In this document: piece by piece, positions 40,011 to 49,158 of the stretch
How positions within the stretch are numbered: the first letter of the stretch is position 1
Layout: the number at the start of each line of letters is the position of its first letter
From: UBA7985 sp038141425
GTDB lineage: Bacteria; Pseudomonadota; Alphaproteobacteria; UBA7985
Assembly (NCBI GenBank): GCA_038141425.1
Contig: JAYQIC010000003.1
Span: 173,035-237,034 of the forward strand
Direction: 5' to 3'
DNA length: 64,000 nt
Made by a program: the position numbers and the translations under genes
The notes under the pieces: generated by a model
The model's database searches: none
Seen by the model: the letters and a program-made list of their open reading frames with translations, nothing else
Told to the model about the DNA's origin: nothing

Positions 40011-40848
40011 AGCAGGGTCCTCTTCAGGAAATCAAGCGTGGGGGCGGCAAAGGCCTCGGGGTCTTCCATCAGGCCGAGGTGCTGCAGGGCAGGGACGATT
40101 TCGGTGCGGGCGCCGGGGATCTCGGCGGCGATGGCGTGGGCCATGGCCGGGGTCGAGCCGCTGTCGCGTTCGGCCGTCATCACCAGCGTCGGCGCGGTGA
40201 TCGGGGTGGCGGGACGGACCAGCTCGGGCACGCCGCCCGCGAGCACCCACGCGGTCTGGGCGTAGCCCTCCAGATCGACCCGCTGCCGCCACTGCCGGAC
40301 GAGATCGACGCGGCCGGGCTGGCTGGCGCGAAAGCCGGGGGTGAACCAGCGCTCGATGGCGGCGGGCAGGGTGCTCATCGTCCCCTGCGCGCGGACCTGC
40401 GCGGCGCGGTCTTCGACCAGCTTCTGGGCCTGCTCACCGCGGTCGTGGGGGCTGTTCCAGATCGCCAGCGCGCTAAGCCGGTCGGGGTGGTCGAGGGCAA
40501 AGCGGCGGTTGATCATGCCGCCGATGGAAAAACCGACCAGCGCCGCGCGCGCGATCCCCAGATGGTCGAGCAGCCCGGCGATCTGCTGGCTGTAGAGCGA
40601 CAGCGTCGCCGTCTGCGGCGGCGGGCCGCTGTCGCCGTGACCATAGAGGTCGTAGCTGATCAGGTCGAAGTGGGCGCTGAAGCCCGCGATCATGGGGTCG
40701 AACAGGCGCTGGCACAGCCCCAGCCCGTGGATCAGCACCACCGCCGGGCGGTCTCCTTCGCGGGCCTCAGCGCTGGCGAACCGGCGCCGGTGTGGCGGAT
40801 GAAGGCGGTGCCGTCGGGCGCGGCGGCTATGGCCGGGCTGTCGCTCAA
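40007..40848 (-). CDS. Alpha/beta hydrolase
   Basis: About 280 residues with the alpha/beta-hydrolase fold: VVLIHGLGLCQRLFDPMIAG (oxyanion loop), nucleophile serine in LVGFSIGGMINRRFALDHPD, acid in TLVMTAERDSGSTPAM and histidine in PALQHLGLMEDPEAF. It resembles 3-oxoadipate enol-lactonase-type enzymes in its motif spacing, without proof of substrate. An indel near 40772 separates the first ~25 residues (DSPAIAAAPDGTAFIRHTGA). The start is probably TTG 40848, ten bases after the stop of the DUF1185 gene; this is uncertain. Confidence 0.8.
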
Positions 40849-40858
40849 ACGCCCGCGC

Positions 40859-41455
40859 TCACACGCCCGCCGGGTTGTCGACGCTGCGGCCCATTTCTTC
40901 GAGGTCGCTGTAGCGGTTGCCGATGCGGTGGTTCGGGTGTCCGCCGATCGAAGCGCCGAGCGCGACCACGATCTCGTCATCCGCTGGAGCGTCGGGGATG
41001 GTCAGGTGGATGGTCTGGTAGTGGCTGCGCAGGCCGCCGTCGTCCTTGTGCATCAGCGGGATCATCATCGCCGTGCCCATGGCGCCGCGGGTGTTGGTGA
41101 AGGCGAGGTAGGACTTGGCGTTGATCGCCTCGCGGAACTGGTTGCCGAACCACAGGGTGTGGGTCAGGGCCTGGGCGTGCTCGACCTCACCGCCCGCGCC
41201 GACGTTGGAGGCCTTGCCGCAGCCTTCGAGCCGGTCGCCGGTGATCTCCAGCAGCATGCGCGTCAGCAGCTCACCCAGCACCGGGCCGTGCTCGCGGATC
41301 TCGGGCTGCAGGTCGGCGACGTAGCCCCGGCCGAACCAGGGATTGCGGATGACGGCGAGGGCTGCGACCAGCCGGGTCGGGGCCTCGAGCGTGAAGCCGC
41401 CCTCGATGAAGGTGTCCTGGACGTGGGTCAGGGTGCGGCGGATTTCGACGGCCAT
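40859..41455 (-). CDS. Amino acid synthesis family protein (DUF1185)
   Basis: An intact 198-residue protein of the PF06684 'AA_synth' family. The family pattern is visible: AVIRNPWFGRGYVADLQPEI, VLGELLTRMLLEITGD, GKASNVGAGGEVEHAQALTH, then FREAINAKSYLAFTNTRGAM and MMIPLMHKDDGGLRSHYQTI. The biochemical function is not known, and members usually sit in catabolic operons, as here between an alpha/beta hydrolase and a luciferase-like flavoenzyme. It begins 38 bases after the flavoenzyme gene. Confidence 0.85.
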   Translation of the reverse strand: MAVEIRRTLTHVQDTFIEGGFTLEAPTRLVAALAVIRNPWFGRGYVADLQPEIREHGPVLGELLTRMLLEITGDRLEGCGKASNVGAGGEVEHAQALTHTLWFGNQFREAINAKSYLAFTNTRGAMGTAMMIPLMHKDDGGLRSHYQTIHLTIPDAPADDEIVVALGASIGGHPNHRIGNRYSDLEEMGRSVDNPAGV

Positions 41456-41493
41456 GGGCGGGCGTCCTCTCGGTCAGTGGCGGAAGGGGCGGG

Positions 41494-42529
41494 TCAGGCG
41501 AACTGCGGCATGACCCGATCGATGAATGTGGCCAGCGAGCGCTTCTGCTGCGCCATGTCCAGCCCCATGGAGGCGTAGTAGATGAAGGCGTCGACGCCAA
41601 GATCCTGATAGGCGCCGAGCTTGTCGACGATCTGATCCGGGGTGCCGAACATCAGATTTTCTTCGAGTGTGTCGGGGTCGTAACGCATGTTGCCGTCCAG
41701 CTCCTCGACCGGGACCGGCTCGGGGAAGCCGTTGACCACGTCGCCCTTCTTCTGCATCAGGTTGCCGAACTGGCCCAGCACGTGGCGCAGGGCGCCGAGC
41801 GCGGACTGCCGGTCGGCTTCGGTCTCGTAGACCGAGGTATGGCGCATCATTGCAAAGGTGCCGCTGTAGCCGCCCCCGGCCTTGTCGATGGCTGCGTCGA
41901 GCTGCTGGCGGTATTTCTTGGCTTCGGCCATGGGTAGGGTCAGCGGCCAGCTCATGATATGGGCGTCATTGGCGACGGCGTAGTCGAAGGTGATGGGCGA
42001 GCGCGCGGCGACCCACAGCGGCACCTCGTCCTGCAGCGGCTTGGGGCAGGAGGTCGCCTTGGGGAACTGCCAGAAGCGGCCGTTGTGCTCGACATCACCC
42101 TGCCAAAGCTGCCGGATCAGGGGCAGGGCTTCCTGCATGTACTGCCAGCTGTCTTTCTGCTCCAGCCCCGGCTTCATCCGGTCAAACTCGCGCTGGTAGG
42201 CGCCCGAGCCCAGACCCCAGCTCGAGCCGGCCGCCTGAGACGAGGTCCAGCAGCGCGGCTTCGCCGGCGAGGTTGATCGGGTGCCAGTAGGCGGTGTTCG
42301 CTACCCCGCAGCCCAGCCGCATGGTCTCGGTGATCGACGACCACCAGGTCAGGATCTGGAACGGGTTGGGGGCGATGGTCATCTCCAGCGCGTGGTGCTC
42401 GGCAGCCCAGGCGATCTCGAAGCCGGCCTGATCGGCCATGCGGATCATATCTTCGACGTGGTCGCGGACCTCGGTCATGGCCGTATCTGGCGAGTTGCGC
42501 TCGAGGTTAATGGCGAGGTGGAACTTCAT
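41494..42529 (-). CDS. LLM-class flavin-dependent oxidoreductase (luciferase-like)
   Basis: About 344 residues of the bacterial luciferase-like FMN monooxygenase superfamily. It begins MKFHLAINLERNSP and shows QAGFEIAWAAEHHALEMTIA, MRLGCGVANTAYWHPINLAG, and the corrected RLELGLGSGAYQREFDRMKP; the C-terminal half has GTPDQIVDKLGAYQDLGVDA. An extra G near 42216 breaks the frame. It probably uses reduced flavin from another protein to oxygenate a small substrate; a dedicated flavin reductase gene is not seen in the operon. It lies 53 bases after the aldehyde dehydrogenase gene. Confidence 0.88.
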
Positions 42530-42582
42530 GGCGCTCTGGTCCTGCTGTCGGATCCGGTGGGTTGCGGGTGCGGCTATCGCGG

Positions 42583-44061
42583 CTAACGGGGTTTGAAAGG
42601 GCTGCTCAAAGGCGCGTCGGAGAGGTTCATCCAGACTGTCTTGGGGCGGGTGAAGTCGTACATGGCCTGGAACCCTGCTTCGCGGCCGTAGCCGGACATC
42701 TTCTCCCCGCCGAAAGCGGCAATCGGCGAGATTGCGCGGTAGGTGTTGACCCAGACGATCCCGGCGCGGATCCGCTTGGCCATGCGCAGCGAACGCGCGC
42801 TGTCGCGGGTGAAGATCCCGGCGGCGAGGCCGTGCTCGGACTGATTGGCCAGCGCCAGCGCTTCCTCTTCATCTCGGAAGCGCTGCACCGTGAGCACCGG
42901 ACCAAACAGCTCGGTATCGACGATATCCAGCGAAGGGTCGGGGGCTTCGATGATGGTTGGCTCGAAGAACTGCGGGCCCAGCCCCTCGGGCTGGTTGCCG
43001 CCGGTGATCAGGGTGGCGCCCTGCTCGACGGCGCGGTCGACCTGCTCGCGGATGTGGCGGACCTGCGCGGCGGTGCAGACAGGCCCCATCTCGGTCTCCT
43101 CAGCCATGGGGTCGCCGATGCGGATCCCTTGGGCGGTGCGTGTCATGGCCTCAAGGAAGCGGTCGGCGATCCCATCCTGCAGGAACAGGCGCGAGCCGGC
43201 GACACAGCTCTGGCCGGATGCACCGAAGATGCCAGCGACCGAGCCGTTGACCGCGCTTTCAAAGTTGGCGTCATCAAAGACGATGAAGGGTGACTTGCCG
43301 CCCAGTTCAAGCGAGACAGCAGCGAAATTGTTCGCCGTGTTCCGGACCACCTGCGCCGCTGCTGTCGGTCCGCCGGTGAAGGCGACCCGCGCGACCAGCG
43401 GGTGGCTGGTCAGGGCGCGGCCGCAGGGCTCACCGTGGCCGGTGACGATATTGACAACTCCGTCGGGAATACCGGCTTCAGCGACCAGCTTTCCGAAGGC
43501 GAGCAGGGGGGTGGACGCCTCCTCACTGGCCTTGAGCACGATGGTGTTGCCCGCCGCCAGTGCAGGCGCGATTTTCACCGCAGAGAGGAACATCTGGCTG
43601 TTCCACGGGATCACGGCAGCGACCACGCCCAGAGGCTCGCGGTCGGTGAAGACGAACATGTCGGGCTTGTCGATCGGCAGGGTCTCGCCGCTGATTTTGT
43701 CGGCTGCGCCGGCGAAGAAGTGGAAGTACTCGGCAATGTATTTGGCCTGCCAGGCGGTTTCCGTGAACATCTTGCCGGTATCACGGGTTTCAACCCGCCC
43801 CAGTGCCTCGGAGTTGGCGGCGAGCAGATCGCCGAGCCTGGCGAGGCACTTGCCCCGGGCTGAGGCTGTCATTTCCGCCCAAGGGCCACTGGTCTGCGAC
43901 CGGTGCGCGGCCTGCACGGCGGCATCGACGTCGGCTTCGGTGGCTTCGGGGATCAGGGCCCAGGGCTCATTGCTGGCCGGGTCGAGGCTTTCGAAGCTCT
44001 GGCCGTCGCTGGCCGCCACCCAAGCCCCGTCGATCAGCATCTGGAATGTCTCTAAAGACAC
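42583..44061 (-). CDS. NAD(P)-dependent aldehyde dehydrogenase
   Basis: An intact 492-residue ALDH. Motifs: VAAVIPWNSQMFLSAVKIAP, the NAD-site VAFTGGPTAAAQVV, the catalytic Glu in SLELGGKSPFIVFDDAN, the catalytic Cys in FGASGQSCVAGSRLFLQ, and FGPVLTVQRFRDEEEAL. A GTG at 44061 is preferred as start because GGGAGG lies six bases upstream; the frame is open further to a TTG at 44082. It is the first gene of the leftward operon divergent from the LysR gene. With the flavoenzyme and the hydrolase it suggests oxidation of a ring-opened or side-chain aldehyde. The substrate is unknown. Confidence 0.92.
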   Translation of the reverse strand: MSLETFQMLIDGAWVAASDGQSFESLDPASNEPWALIPEATEADVDAAVQAAHRSQTSGPWAEMTASARGKCLARLGDLLAANSEALGRVETRDTGKMFTETAWQAKYIAEYFHFFAGAADKISGETLPIDKPDMFVFTDREPLGVVAAVIPWNSQMFLSAVKIAPALAAGNTIVLKASEEASTPLLAFGKLVAEAGIPDGVVNIVTGHGEPCGRALTSHPLVARVAFTGGPTAAAQVVRNTANNFAAVSLELGGKSPFIVFDDANFESAVNGSVAGIFGASGQSCVAGSRLFLQDGIADRFLEAMTRTAQGIRIGDPMAEETEMGPVCTAAQVRHIREQVDRAVEQGATLITGGNQPEGLGPQFFEPTIIEAPDPSLDIVDTELFGPVLTVQRFRDEEEALALANQSEHGLAAGIFTRDSARSLRMAKRIRAGIVWVNTYRAISPIAAFGGEKMSGYGREAGFQAMYDFTRPKTVWMNLSDAPLSSPFKPR

Positions 44062-44174
44062 CACCGCCCTCCCTTGCGTCAAAATGTCCTCAGGACGTGG
44101 TAACGCAATTCAACAATAGTGAAAATTGAAATTATTTGCTCCGTAAATTCTATAATTCAAATGTTGAGGTCTGT
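44062..44174. promoter_or_regulatory. AT-rich divergent promoter region between the aldehyde dehydrogenase operon and the LysR gene
   Basis: About 110 bases, clearly AT-rich around 44104-44165. It contains the near-symmetrical pair GAAATTAT (about 44126-44133) and ATAATTC (about 44152-44158), arranged as expected for a LysR-type binding site. GAGG at 44165-44168 serves the LysR GTG start. Confidence 0.5.
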
Positions 44175-44993
44175 GTGAACATCGCAGCGATCCAGACATT
44201 TTTGGCGATTGTCGAAACCGGTAGTCTCGCCCGTGCAGCCAGCAAGCTGAACGTGACCCAGTCGACCGTGACCACACGTCTTAAGACGCTGGAAGCTACG
44301 CTGGGTCAAAAGCTGATCAACCGCTCCAAGACCGGTGCCACAACCACCAGCGCCGGTCTCCGTCTGCAACGCTATGCGGAAGCTATTGCCGGAAGTTGGC
44401 GACAGGCGCGGCTGGAGGTTGCGGCGCCGACCGGGAGCCGGAAGTTCCGAAACATCGCCGTGCACAACGATCTCTGGGTGGGCTGGGGTGAGGGCTTATT
44501 CGCCCACATCGACGAAGGCGCGGGGGTTGCTGTCTCCGTATTCATGGGCAGTGACGCTGAGATTACCGCTTGGATGGACGGCAATATGGTCGACCTCGCT
44601 GTCGGTTTCAGCCCGGTCCCCCGGCCAGACGTCGTTGCCGATCGCGTCGGTGCAGACCGTCTGATGCTTGTCTCGACGCGTGCCGATGCGCCGGTCCGCT
44701 TTGACCCCGGTTACGTCTACGTCGACTATGGGGATTATGTCGGCAGTCAGCACCTGACCGCCTATGCGGATGCTGACGCCGCGCGCCTGACCTTCAGCGC
44801 GCCGGGACCTGCAATGAAATATCTCGAAGCGGTCGGTGGCACGGCGTACCTGCCCCACCGCATGGTGACGAATGAGCTTGCCGAGGGCCGTTTGTTCGAG
44901 CTGGCCGACGCGCCATCATTCGAACGACCGGTGTTCCTGAACCGACGGAGTAGCGTGCGTCGGCTTGAGCCCACTTGGATTCCCACACGCTAG
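44175..44993 (+). CDS. LysR-family transcriptional regulator
   Basis: A 272-residue LysR-type regulator. The N-terminal helix-turn-helix reads IAAIQTFLAIVETGSLARAA, SKLNVTQSTVTTRLKTLEAT, LGQKLINRSKTGATTTSAG. The effector domain (about residues 90-272) is shorter than in typical LysR proteins (around 300) but has VDLAVGFSPVPRPDVVADRV and GGTAYLPHRMVTNELAEG. GTG 44175 is preferred, with GAGG upstream; the frame is open to 44136. It is divergent from, and probably controls, the aldehyde dehydrogenase operon. Confidence 0.9.
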   Translation: MNIAAIQTFLAIVETGSLARAASKLNVTQSTVTTRLKTLEATLGQKLINRSKTGATTTSAGLRLQRYAEAIAGSWRQARLEVAAPTGSRKFRNIAVHNDLWVGWGEGLFAHIDEGAGVAVSVFMGSDAEITAWMDGNMVDLAVGFSPVPRPDVVADRVGADRLMLVSTRADAPVRFDPGYVYVDYGDYVGSQHLTAYADADAARLTFSAPGPAMKYLEAVGGTAYLPHRMVTNELAEGRLFELADAPSFERPVFLNRRSSVRRLEPTWIPTR

Positions 44994-45139
44994 GCGCCTT
45001 CAGCAGGAAAGAACTGCCCTGCCAATGTGCACAAATTTACTGTCATAGTATCTGGCTGGGTGGACCCGCGGTTTTGGCGCTTGACTGGACCGACAATCGG
45101 GGCAGATTTCAACCTATAACAAATAAGGAGATCTCGCTG
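44994..45139 (+). promoter_or_regulatory. Spacer upstream of the small membrane protein
   Basis: This 146-base spacer contains AT-rich sequence near 45030-45050 (TTTACTGTCATAGTATC), a plausible promoter, and AAGGAG at 45125-45130 as ribosome site for the ATG at 45140. Confidence 0.4.
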
Positions 45140-45325
45140 ATGAACCGCGTGCTTTTGACCTCTGCGCTTGTGACTCTTCCTGCTGGTGTTGCTGCCGCGC
45201 ATCCAGCTGGCGGGATGGCGCACAGTCACCCTGAGGCTGTGCTGTGGGGCGGTGTTGCGGTCCTGGTTGCCGCGGCAGTCTCGATGTTCGTACGGCGCCT
45301 GCGCCAGCGCTCAAATGCGCGCTGA
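45140..45325 (+). CDS. Small secreted or membrane protein (61 aa)
   Basis: A 61-residue protein with a clear N-terminal signal-like segment (MNRVLLTSALVTLPAGVAAA), a short His-rich polar linker (HPAGGMAHSHPEA), one hydrophobic helix (LWGGVAVLVAAAVSMFV) and a basic tail (RRLRQRSNAR). AAGGAG lies nine bases upstream of the ATG, which supports translation. The His-rich linker could bind a metal. The layout resembles small proteins with C-terminal sorting tails, but no known tag motif is recognised. It converges on the epimerase gene, five bases apart. Confidence 0.65.
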   Translation: MNRVLLTSALVTLPAGVAAAHPAGGMAHSHPEAVLWGGVAVLVAAAVSMFVRRLRQRSNAR

Positions 45326-45330
45326 GCGTC

Positions 45331-46253
45331 TCAGTCCCCGGCTGCTGGGTCGGGGACGTACATGCGCCAATTGTGGTTCTCGACGAAACCGAGAACCTCT
45401 CTGATCTTCCGGTTTGAATAGAGCGCTTCAAGCGCCCGAGTTCCCGCGTGACCGGGGTGCCGGGGAAGAAGCGTTCAATCAGCTCTGCGCTGGGCAGGTT
45501 GGCCGAGTTGTCGTCGTTGCCGGCGTTGAAGACCTGATAGCCCAGCCCGTCCTTCTGAATGCAAAGGTGCACGATCTGGCCAAGGTCACGCGCGTCGATG
45601 TAGCAGAAGGCATTGCGCCGCCGCACCGCCGGGTTTTCGAAATAGCCCGGGAAGTTTTCCGCATATTCGTGGGGTTCGATGACGTTGCCGATGCGCAGGG
45701 CGTAGATGTCCGCGCCGGTGCGCCGGGCAAAGCTGCGGGCGGTCTGCTCATTGACCACTTTGGACAGGGCGTAGCTGTCGGCCGGGTTTACGTCGTAGTC
45801 CTCTTCTTCGAGGGGCAGCGAGTCCGGGTTGATCTGCCCGTCAGCAAAGCAAACGCCATAGGTGGTTTCGCTGGAGGCGACGATGATTTTGTCGATCCCG
45901 AGCTTGGTCGCGGCTTCGATTACGTTGTAGGTGCCCACGGTGTTGACGCGAAAGGTCTCGTTGTCGGGCTTGAGCAGGATCCGGGGTACGGCGGCAAAGT
46001 GGACGACGGCATCAAAGCGCGGTACGCCAGTCCCGGGTTCGAGCTCATCGAAGTTGGCGTAGCTGGTCAGGACGTTGAACATCTGCCCGCTGTCGGTGAT
46101 GTCGGCGGTGAGATTGTCCACGCCGGGGTGGTCCAGCGGGGTCAGGTCGACGTTGACGACCCGATACCCGGCATCGAGCAGCCAAGGCACGACGTGGCGA
46201 CCGGCCTTACCTGATCCGCCGGTAAAGAGAATGCGTTTGCGTTTCATAGTCAT
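45331..46253 (-). CDS. NAD-dependent epimerase/dehydratase family protein (extended SDR)
   Basis: About 307 residues. The Rossmann start is RKRILFTGGSGKAGRHVVPW, with DAVVHFAAVPRILLKPDNET and VNTVGTYNVIEAATKLGIDK, catalytic SSETTYGVCFADG and Y-x3-K in DSYALSKVVNEQTARSF. A missing G near 45441 breaks the frame; the corrected tail is ELGALEALYSNRKIREVL and the stop is at 45331. ATG 46253 is the likely start; ATG 46247 is an alternative. It may act on a sugar or a sugar acid (uronate dehydrogenase-like enzymes have this length). It is the most distal gene of the leftward operon. Confidence 0.85.
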
Positions 46254-46300
46254 GGCTGGGCCCCCGTTTCCTTGATCGGCTATGGGGCTGAGTATAGTCG

Positions 46301-47674
46301 CTAAAACTCGCGGCGCGCCTGGAATTCTTTCCACTTGAGCACGGCATTGGCACCAATTTCAGCAAAGGGACCACCGGGCACACGCTTGGGTGCCGCTTCG
46401 GTCAGCAGGTAGTCGACGAGTTCTGTTTGTTCTCCCGCTGCCAACTCCGCCGCCGCCATGCCGTGCATGGTGCCTTTGGCTGCGCCAAGCCCATTCTGAC
46501 AGCAGGCGGAGAACAGGCCGGGTGCAACCTCGCCAAAGGCCCCGACATTGTTCGGGGACAGGCAAAGTCTGCCGCCCCAGCGGTATTCCATCTCCATCCC
46601 CGCAATGCCGGGGAAGCGCGCTCGGAACACCCGGTCGTGGTCCCGGGCGATGTTGGCAAAGCGCTGCTCGGGCACTTCCTTTCCGGGATCGAAGCTGAAG
46701 CGATTGCGGACGATCAACCGGTCACCACCGGTGCCGCTGATCCTGCGCACGGTGGTTCCAACCGGGTCGGCGGGGGTGAGGTGCCAGATCGGGTCACCGC
46801 CCAAGCGCGCAACTTCTTCCGCCGTCATCGCCCGGGTCATGCTGCCGTAGGTGAAGACGTGCATGAGACGGCCCTTGAAGAAGCCGAAATCGTTAATCAG
46901 GCCATTTACGGCGAGAATGATCCGCGGCGCGGTGATCGAGCCCACGGGCGTGCTCGCGCGCCAGCCGCCGCCCTCGGGCGCCAGCGCCGTCACCGGCGAG
47001 TTCTCGTAGACGCGAACCCGGTTGGAGCCCAGCGCCTGCGCCAGGCCGCGCACGTACATGGCCGGCTGCAGCATGGCCGTGCCGGGGGTGAACAGCCCGC
47101 TGGTGTAGTAGTCAGAGCCGGTCTTCGCCCGCATGGCCGCAGCGTCGAGCAATTCATGGGGCTCACCCAGAGTGCTGAGGTGGGCGGCGTAGTCGAGATT
47201 ATGCTGATGGCCTTTCTCGGTCGCGGCGCCGTTGATCTTGCCGCAGCGGTCGAAGGCCTCCCGGCTCAATCCGGCGTCGGCGGCCATCTGGGCGGCGAAG
47301 TCGATGGCCAGACGGTTGGCCCAGGTCTGCTTGCGGTCGGCTTCCAGCGAGCCTGCGTAATCCTCGGACTGCAAGTCGTGCGGCAAGTCAATCATAAAAC
47401 CGGAGTTGCGGCCACCTGGACCCTCAGCGACCCGCTTGCCCTCCAGCAACACGATCCGGTCTTCCGGGCGCAGCTGGCTCAGGCGCTTGGCAGCGGCGAG
47501 ACCCGCGAAGCCAGCGCCGATCACCAGCCAGTCGGCGCTGGTGTTTTCCGAAAGCTCGATTGCGGGTTCGGCTGGCGGGAGCAGGGCGTTCCACGCCGCC
47601 GGTCCGGGGTCTCGGGGCAGGGGCGGGATGGTGATCCGAGCCCGCGCCTGTTTGAGTGGCCTTGCAAGGGTCAT
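46301..47674 (-). CDS. FAD-dependent amine/amino-acid oxidoreductase (DAO family)
   Basis: An intact 457-residue flavoprotein. The FAD-binding motif is DWLVIGAGFAGLAAAKRLSQ (about residue 48) followed by RIVLLEGKRVAEGPGGRNSG, close to the PuuB/GbcA-like gamma-glutamylputrescine oxidase style. The C-terminal FAD contact is FSACCQNGLGAAKGTMHGMA. A stretch of about 30 residues (PPLPRDPGPAAWNALLPP) before the FAD domain is usual for this subgroup. It oxidises probably a secondary amine or amino acid. Overlap with the SDR gene upstream (four bases) shows one transcript with aldehyde dehydrogenase and MttB-family genes. Confidence 0.88.
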   Translation of the reverse strand: MTLARPLKQARARITIPPLPRDPGPAAWNALLPPAEPAIELSENTSADWLVIGAGFAGLAAAKRLSQLRPEDRIVLLEGKRVAEGPGGRNSGFMIDLPHDLQSEDYAGSLEADRKQTWANRLAIDFAAQMAADAGLSREAFDRCGKINGAATEKGHQHNLDYAAHLSTLGEPHELLDAAAMRAKTGSDYYTSGLFTPGTAMLQPAMYVRGLAQALGSNRVRVYENSPVTALAPEGGGWRASTPVGSITAPRIILAVNGLINDFGFFKGRLMHVFTYGSMTRAMTAEEVARLGGDPIWHLTPADPVGTTVRRISGTGGDRLIVRNRFSFDPGKEVPEQRFANIARDHDRVFRARFPGIAGMEMEYRWGGRLCLSPNNVGAFGEVAPGLFSACCQNGLGAAKGTMHGMAAAELAAGEQTELVDYLLTEAAPKRVPGGPFAEIGANAVLKWKEFQARREF

Positions 47675-48419
47675 GGCAGGCTCAGCTTTGCCGTCCGGCC
47701 GCCATCGAGGGTCAGCACTTGCCCGGTCATAAATCCTGCCTGATCGCTGCCCAGCCAGTAAACCAGATCAGCGACTTCTTGCGGACGACCGGTGCGGCCC
47801 ACAGGGTGGATGTCCTTCAGACCGGCATGAAAGGCCGCCGTATCGCCAGTGAGGCTCTCGATGAAGTCGAGGTTCAAGGGGTGTCGATCCAACCCGGCGC
47901 AACCGCGTTGCAGCGCACCCCGCGTGGGCCTTCGTCCACGGCGATGGCGCGCGTCAGGCCATGCAATCCGGCCTTGGACGCTGCGTAGGCGGGATGGCGG
48001 GGGTTGGCCGCAAGTCCCTCGACGCTGCCGATATTGACGATAGCGCCGCCACCGCTTTGTCGGATCAGGGGCAGGGCTTCGCGGATCAGCATGAATGGCA
48101 GGCTGAGGTTCAGGTCCATCTGTGCCTGCCAGTCCGCCTCGGAGCTTTCCTCCGCCGTGCCTTCTAGCATCAGTCCGGCATTGTTCACGAGCACATCCAG
48201 CCGGTCGGTGCGCGCGCTGACCTGCGCCATGACGGCTTGAGCGGCGCCCGGTTGAAGCAAATCGGCGCTGAGGCTTTCGCCCACCGGTGCCGGGCGGCGC
48301 TGGGCCGACAGGACGCGGTAGCCTTCGCCAGCAAAGCGCCGGGCGATGGCCTCACCGATGCCGCTGGATGCGCCGGTGATCAGTGCAGTCTTCTGATCCG
48401 GGGTCACGTCAGCGCTCAT
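47671..48419 (-). CDS. Short-chain dehydrogenase/reductase (SDR)
   Basis: About 249 residues of classical SDR type: TALITGASSGIGEAIARRFA, LDVLVNNAGLMLEGT, IVNIGSVEGLAANPRHPAYA with the active-site Ser and Tyr-x3-Lys (YAASKAG), and RCNAVAPGWIDTPL. A missing C near 47880 breaks the frame; the corrected continuation is LNLDFIESLTGDTAAFHAGL with the usual C-terminal MTGQVLTLDGG. It overlaps both neighbours by about four bases. The substrate is unknown. Confidence 0.88.
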
Positions 48420-49155
48420 GCGACCGGCTTGCCTCCGTTAACCTCGAGCAGGGCGCCGACAACGTAGCGCGCATCATCCGAGCACAGGAAGCCGACCACG
48501 TCGGCAATGTCTTCAGGCTGCGCGATGCGGCCCAGTGGCACCGACTGGTTCAGCGCGTCGATCCCGGCCTTCGGCGTCCAGCCCCGGATTTCAAAGCCCG
48601 AGCGCAGCATGGCCGTGTCGACTTCATTGGGGCAGACGGCATTGACGCGGACTCCGTCCCCGGCGTGATCCCGCCCCAGGCACTGGGTAAGAGATGCCAG
48701 CGCCGCCTTGGTCATGACGTATATCGGGTGATTGGGACCGGGTTGCAGCCCCCAGCACGAGGCGGTGTTGACGATCGACCCACCGCTGTCCTGCGCCGCC
48801 ATGATCGGGATGGCGGCCCGGCACAGGCGGAAGGGCGCCTCGACGTTGACGGCGAGAGACCGGCGCAGGTCTTCGTCCGTGGCTTCGGTGATCTTGCCCC
48901 GGGCGATGATGCCCGCGTTGTTGCACAGAATATCGAGCCGCCCGGTCAGCGCCTGCACCTTCGTCGGCAGACCGTCGGTGAAGGCAGTGATCCGGTCAGA
49001 TCGCCGTCGATCCCATGATCGGCCTTGGTGCCATCCGTGTTCAAGTCGGCCGCAACCACGGTCGCGCCGTCGGCCTGCAGCCGCGCGACAATCGCCCGGC
49101 CGATGCCGCCCATCGCGCCTGTGACCAAGGCGGTCTGTCCTGCGAGACGCGCCAT
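48416..49155 (-). CDS. Short-chain dehydrogenase/reductase (SDR)
   Basis: A second SDR of about 246 residues: TALVTGAMGGIGRAIVARLQ, DILCNNAGIIARGKITEATD, SIVNTASCWGLQPGPNHPIY and the Tyr-x3-Lys site (YVMTKAA), then RVNAVCPNEVDTAMLRSG and YVVGALLEVNGGKPV. A break at about 48985 removes the segment after HGIDGDLT. It overlaps the SDR gene downstream by four bases and follows the MttB-family gene by three. Two consecutive SDRs in one operon may act on different stereoisomers or successive intermediates (inference). Confidence 0.87.
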
Positions 49156-49158
49156 GGC

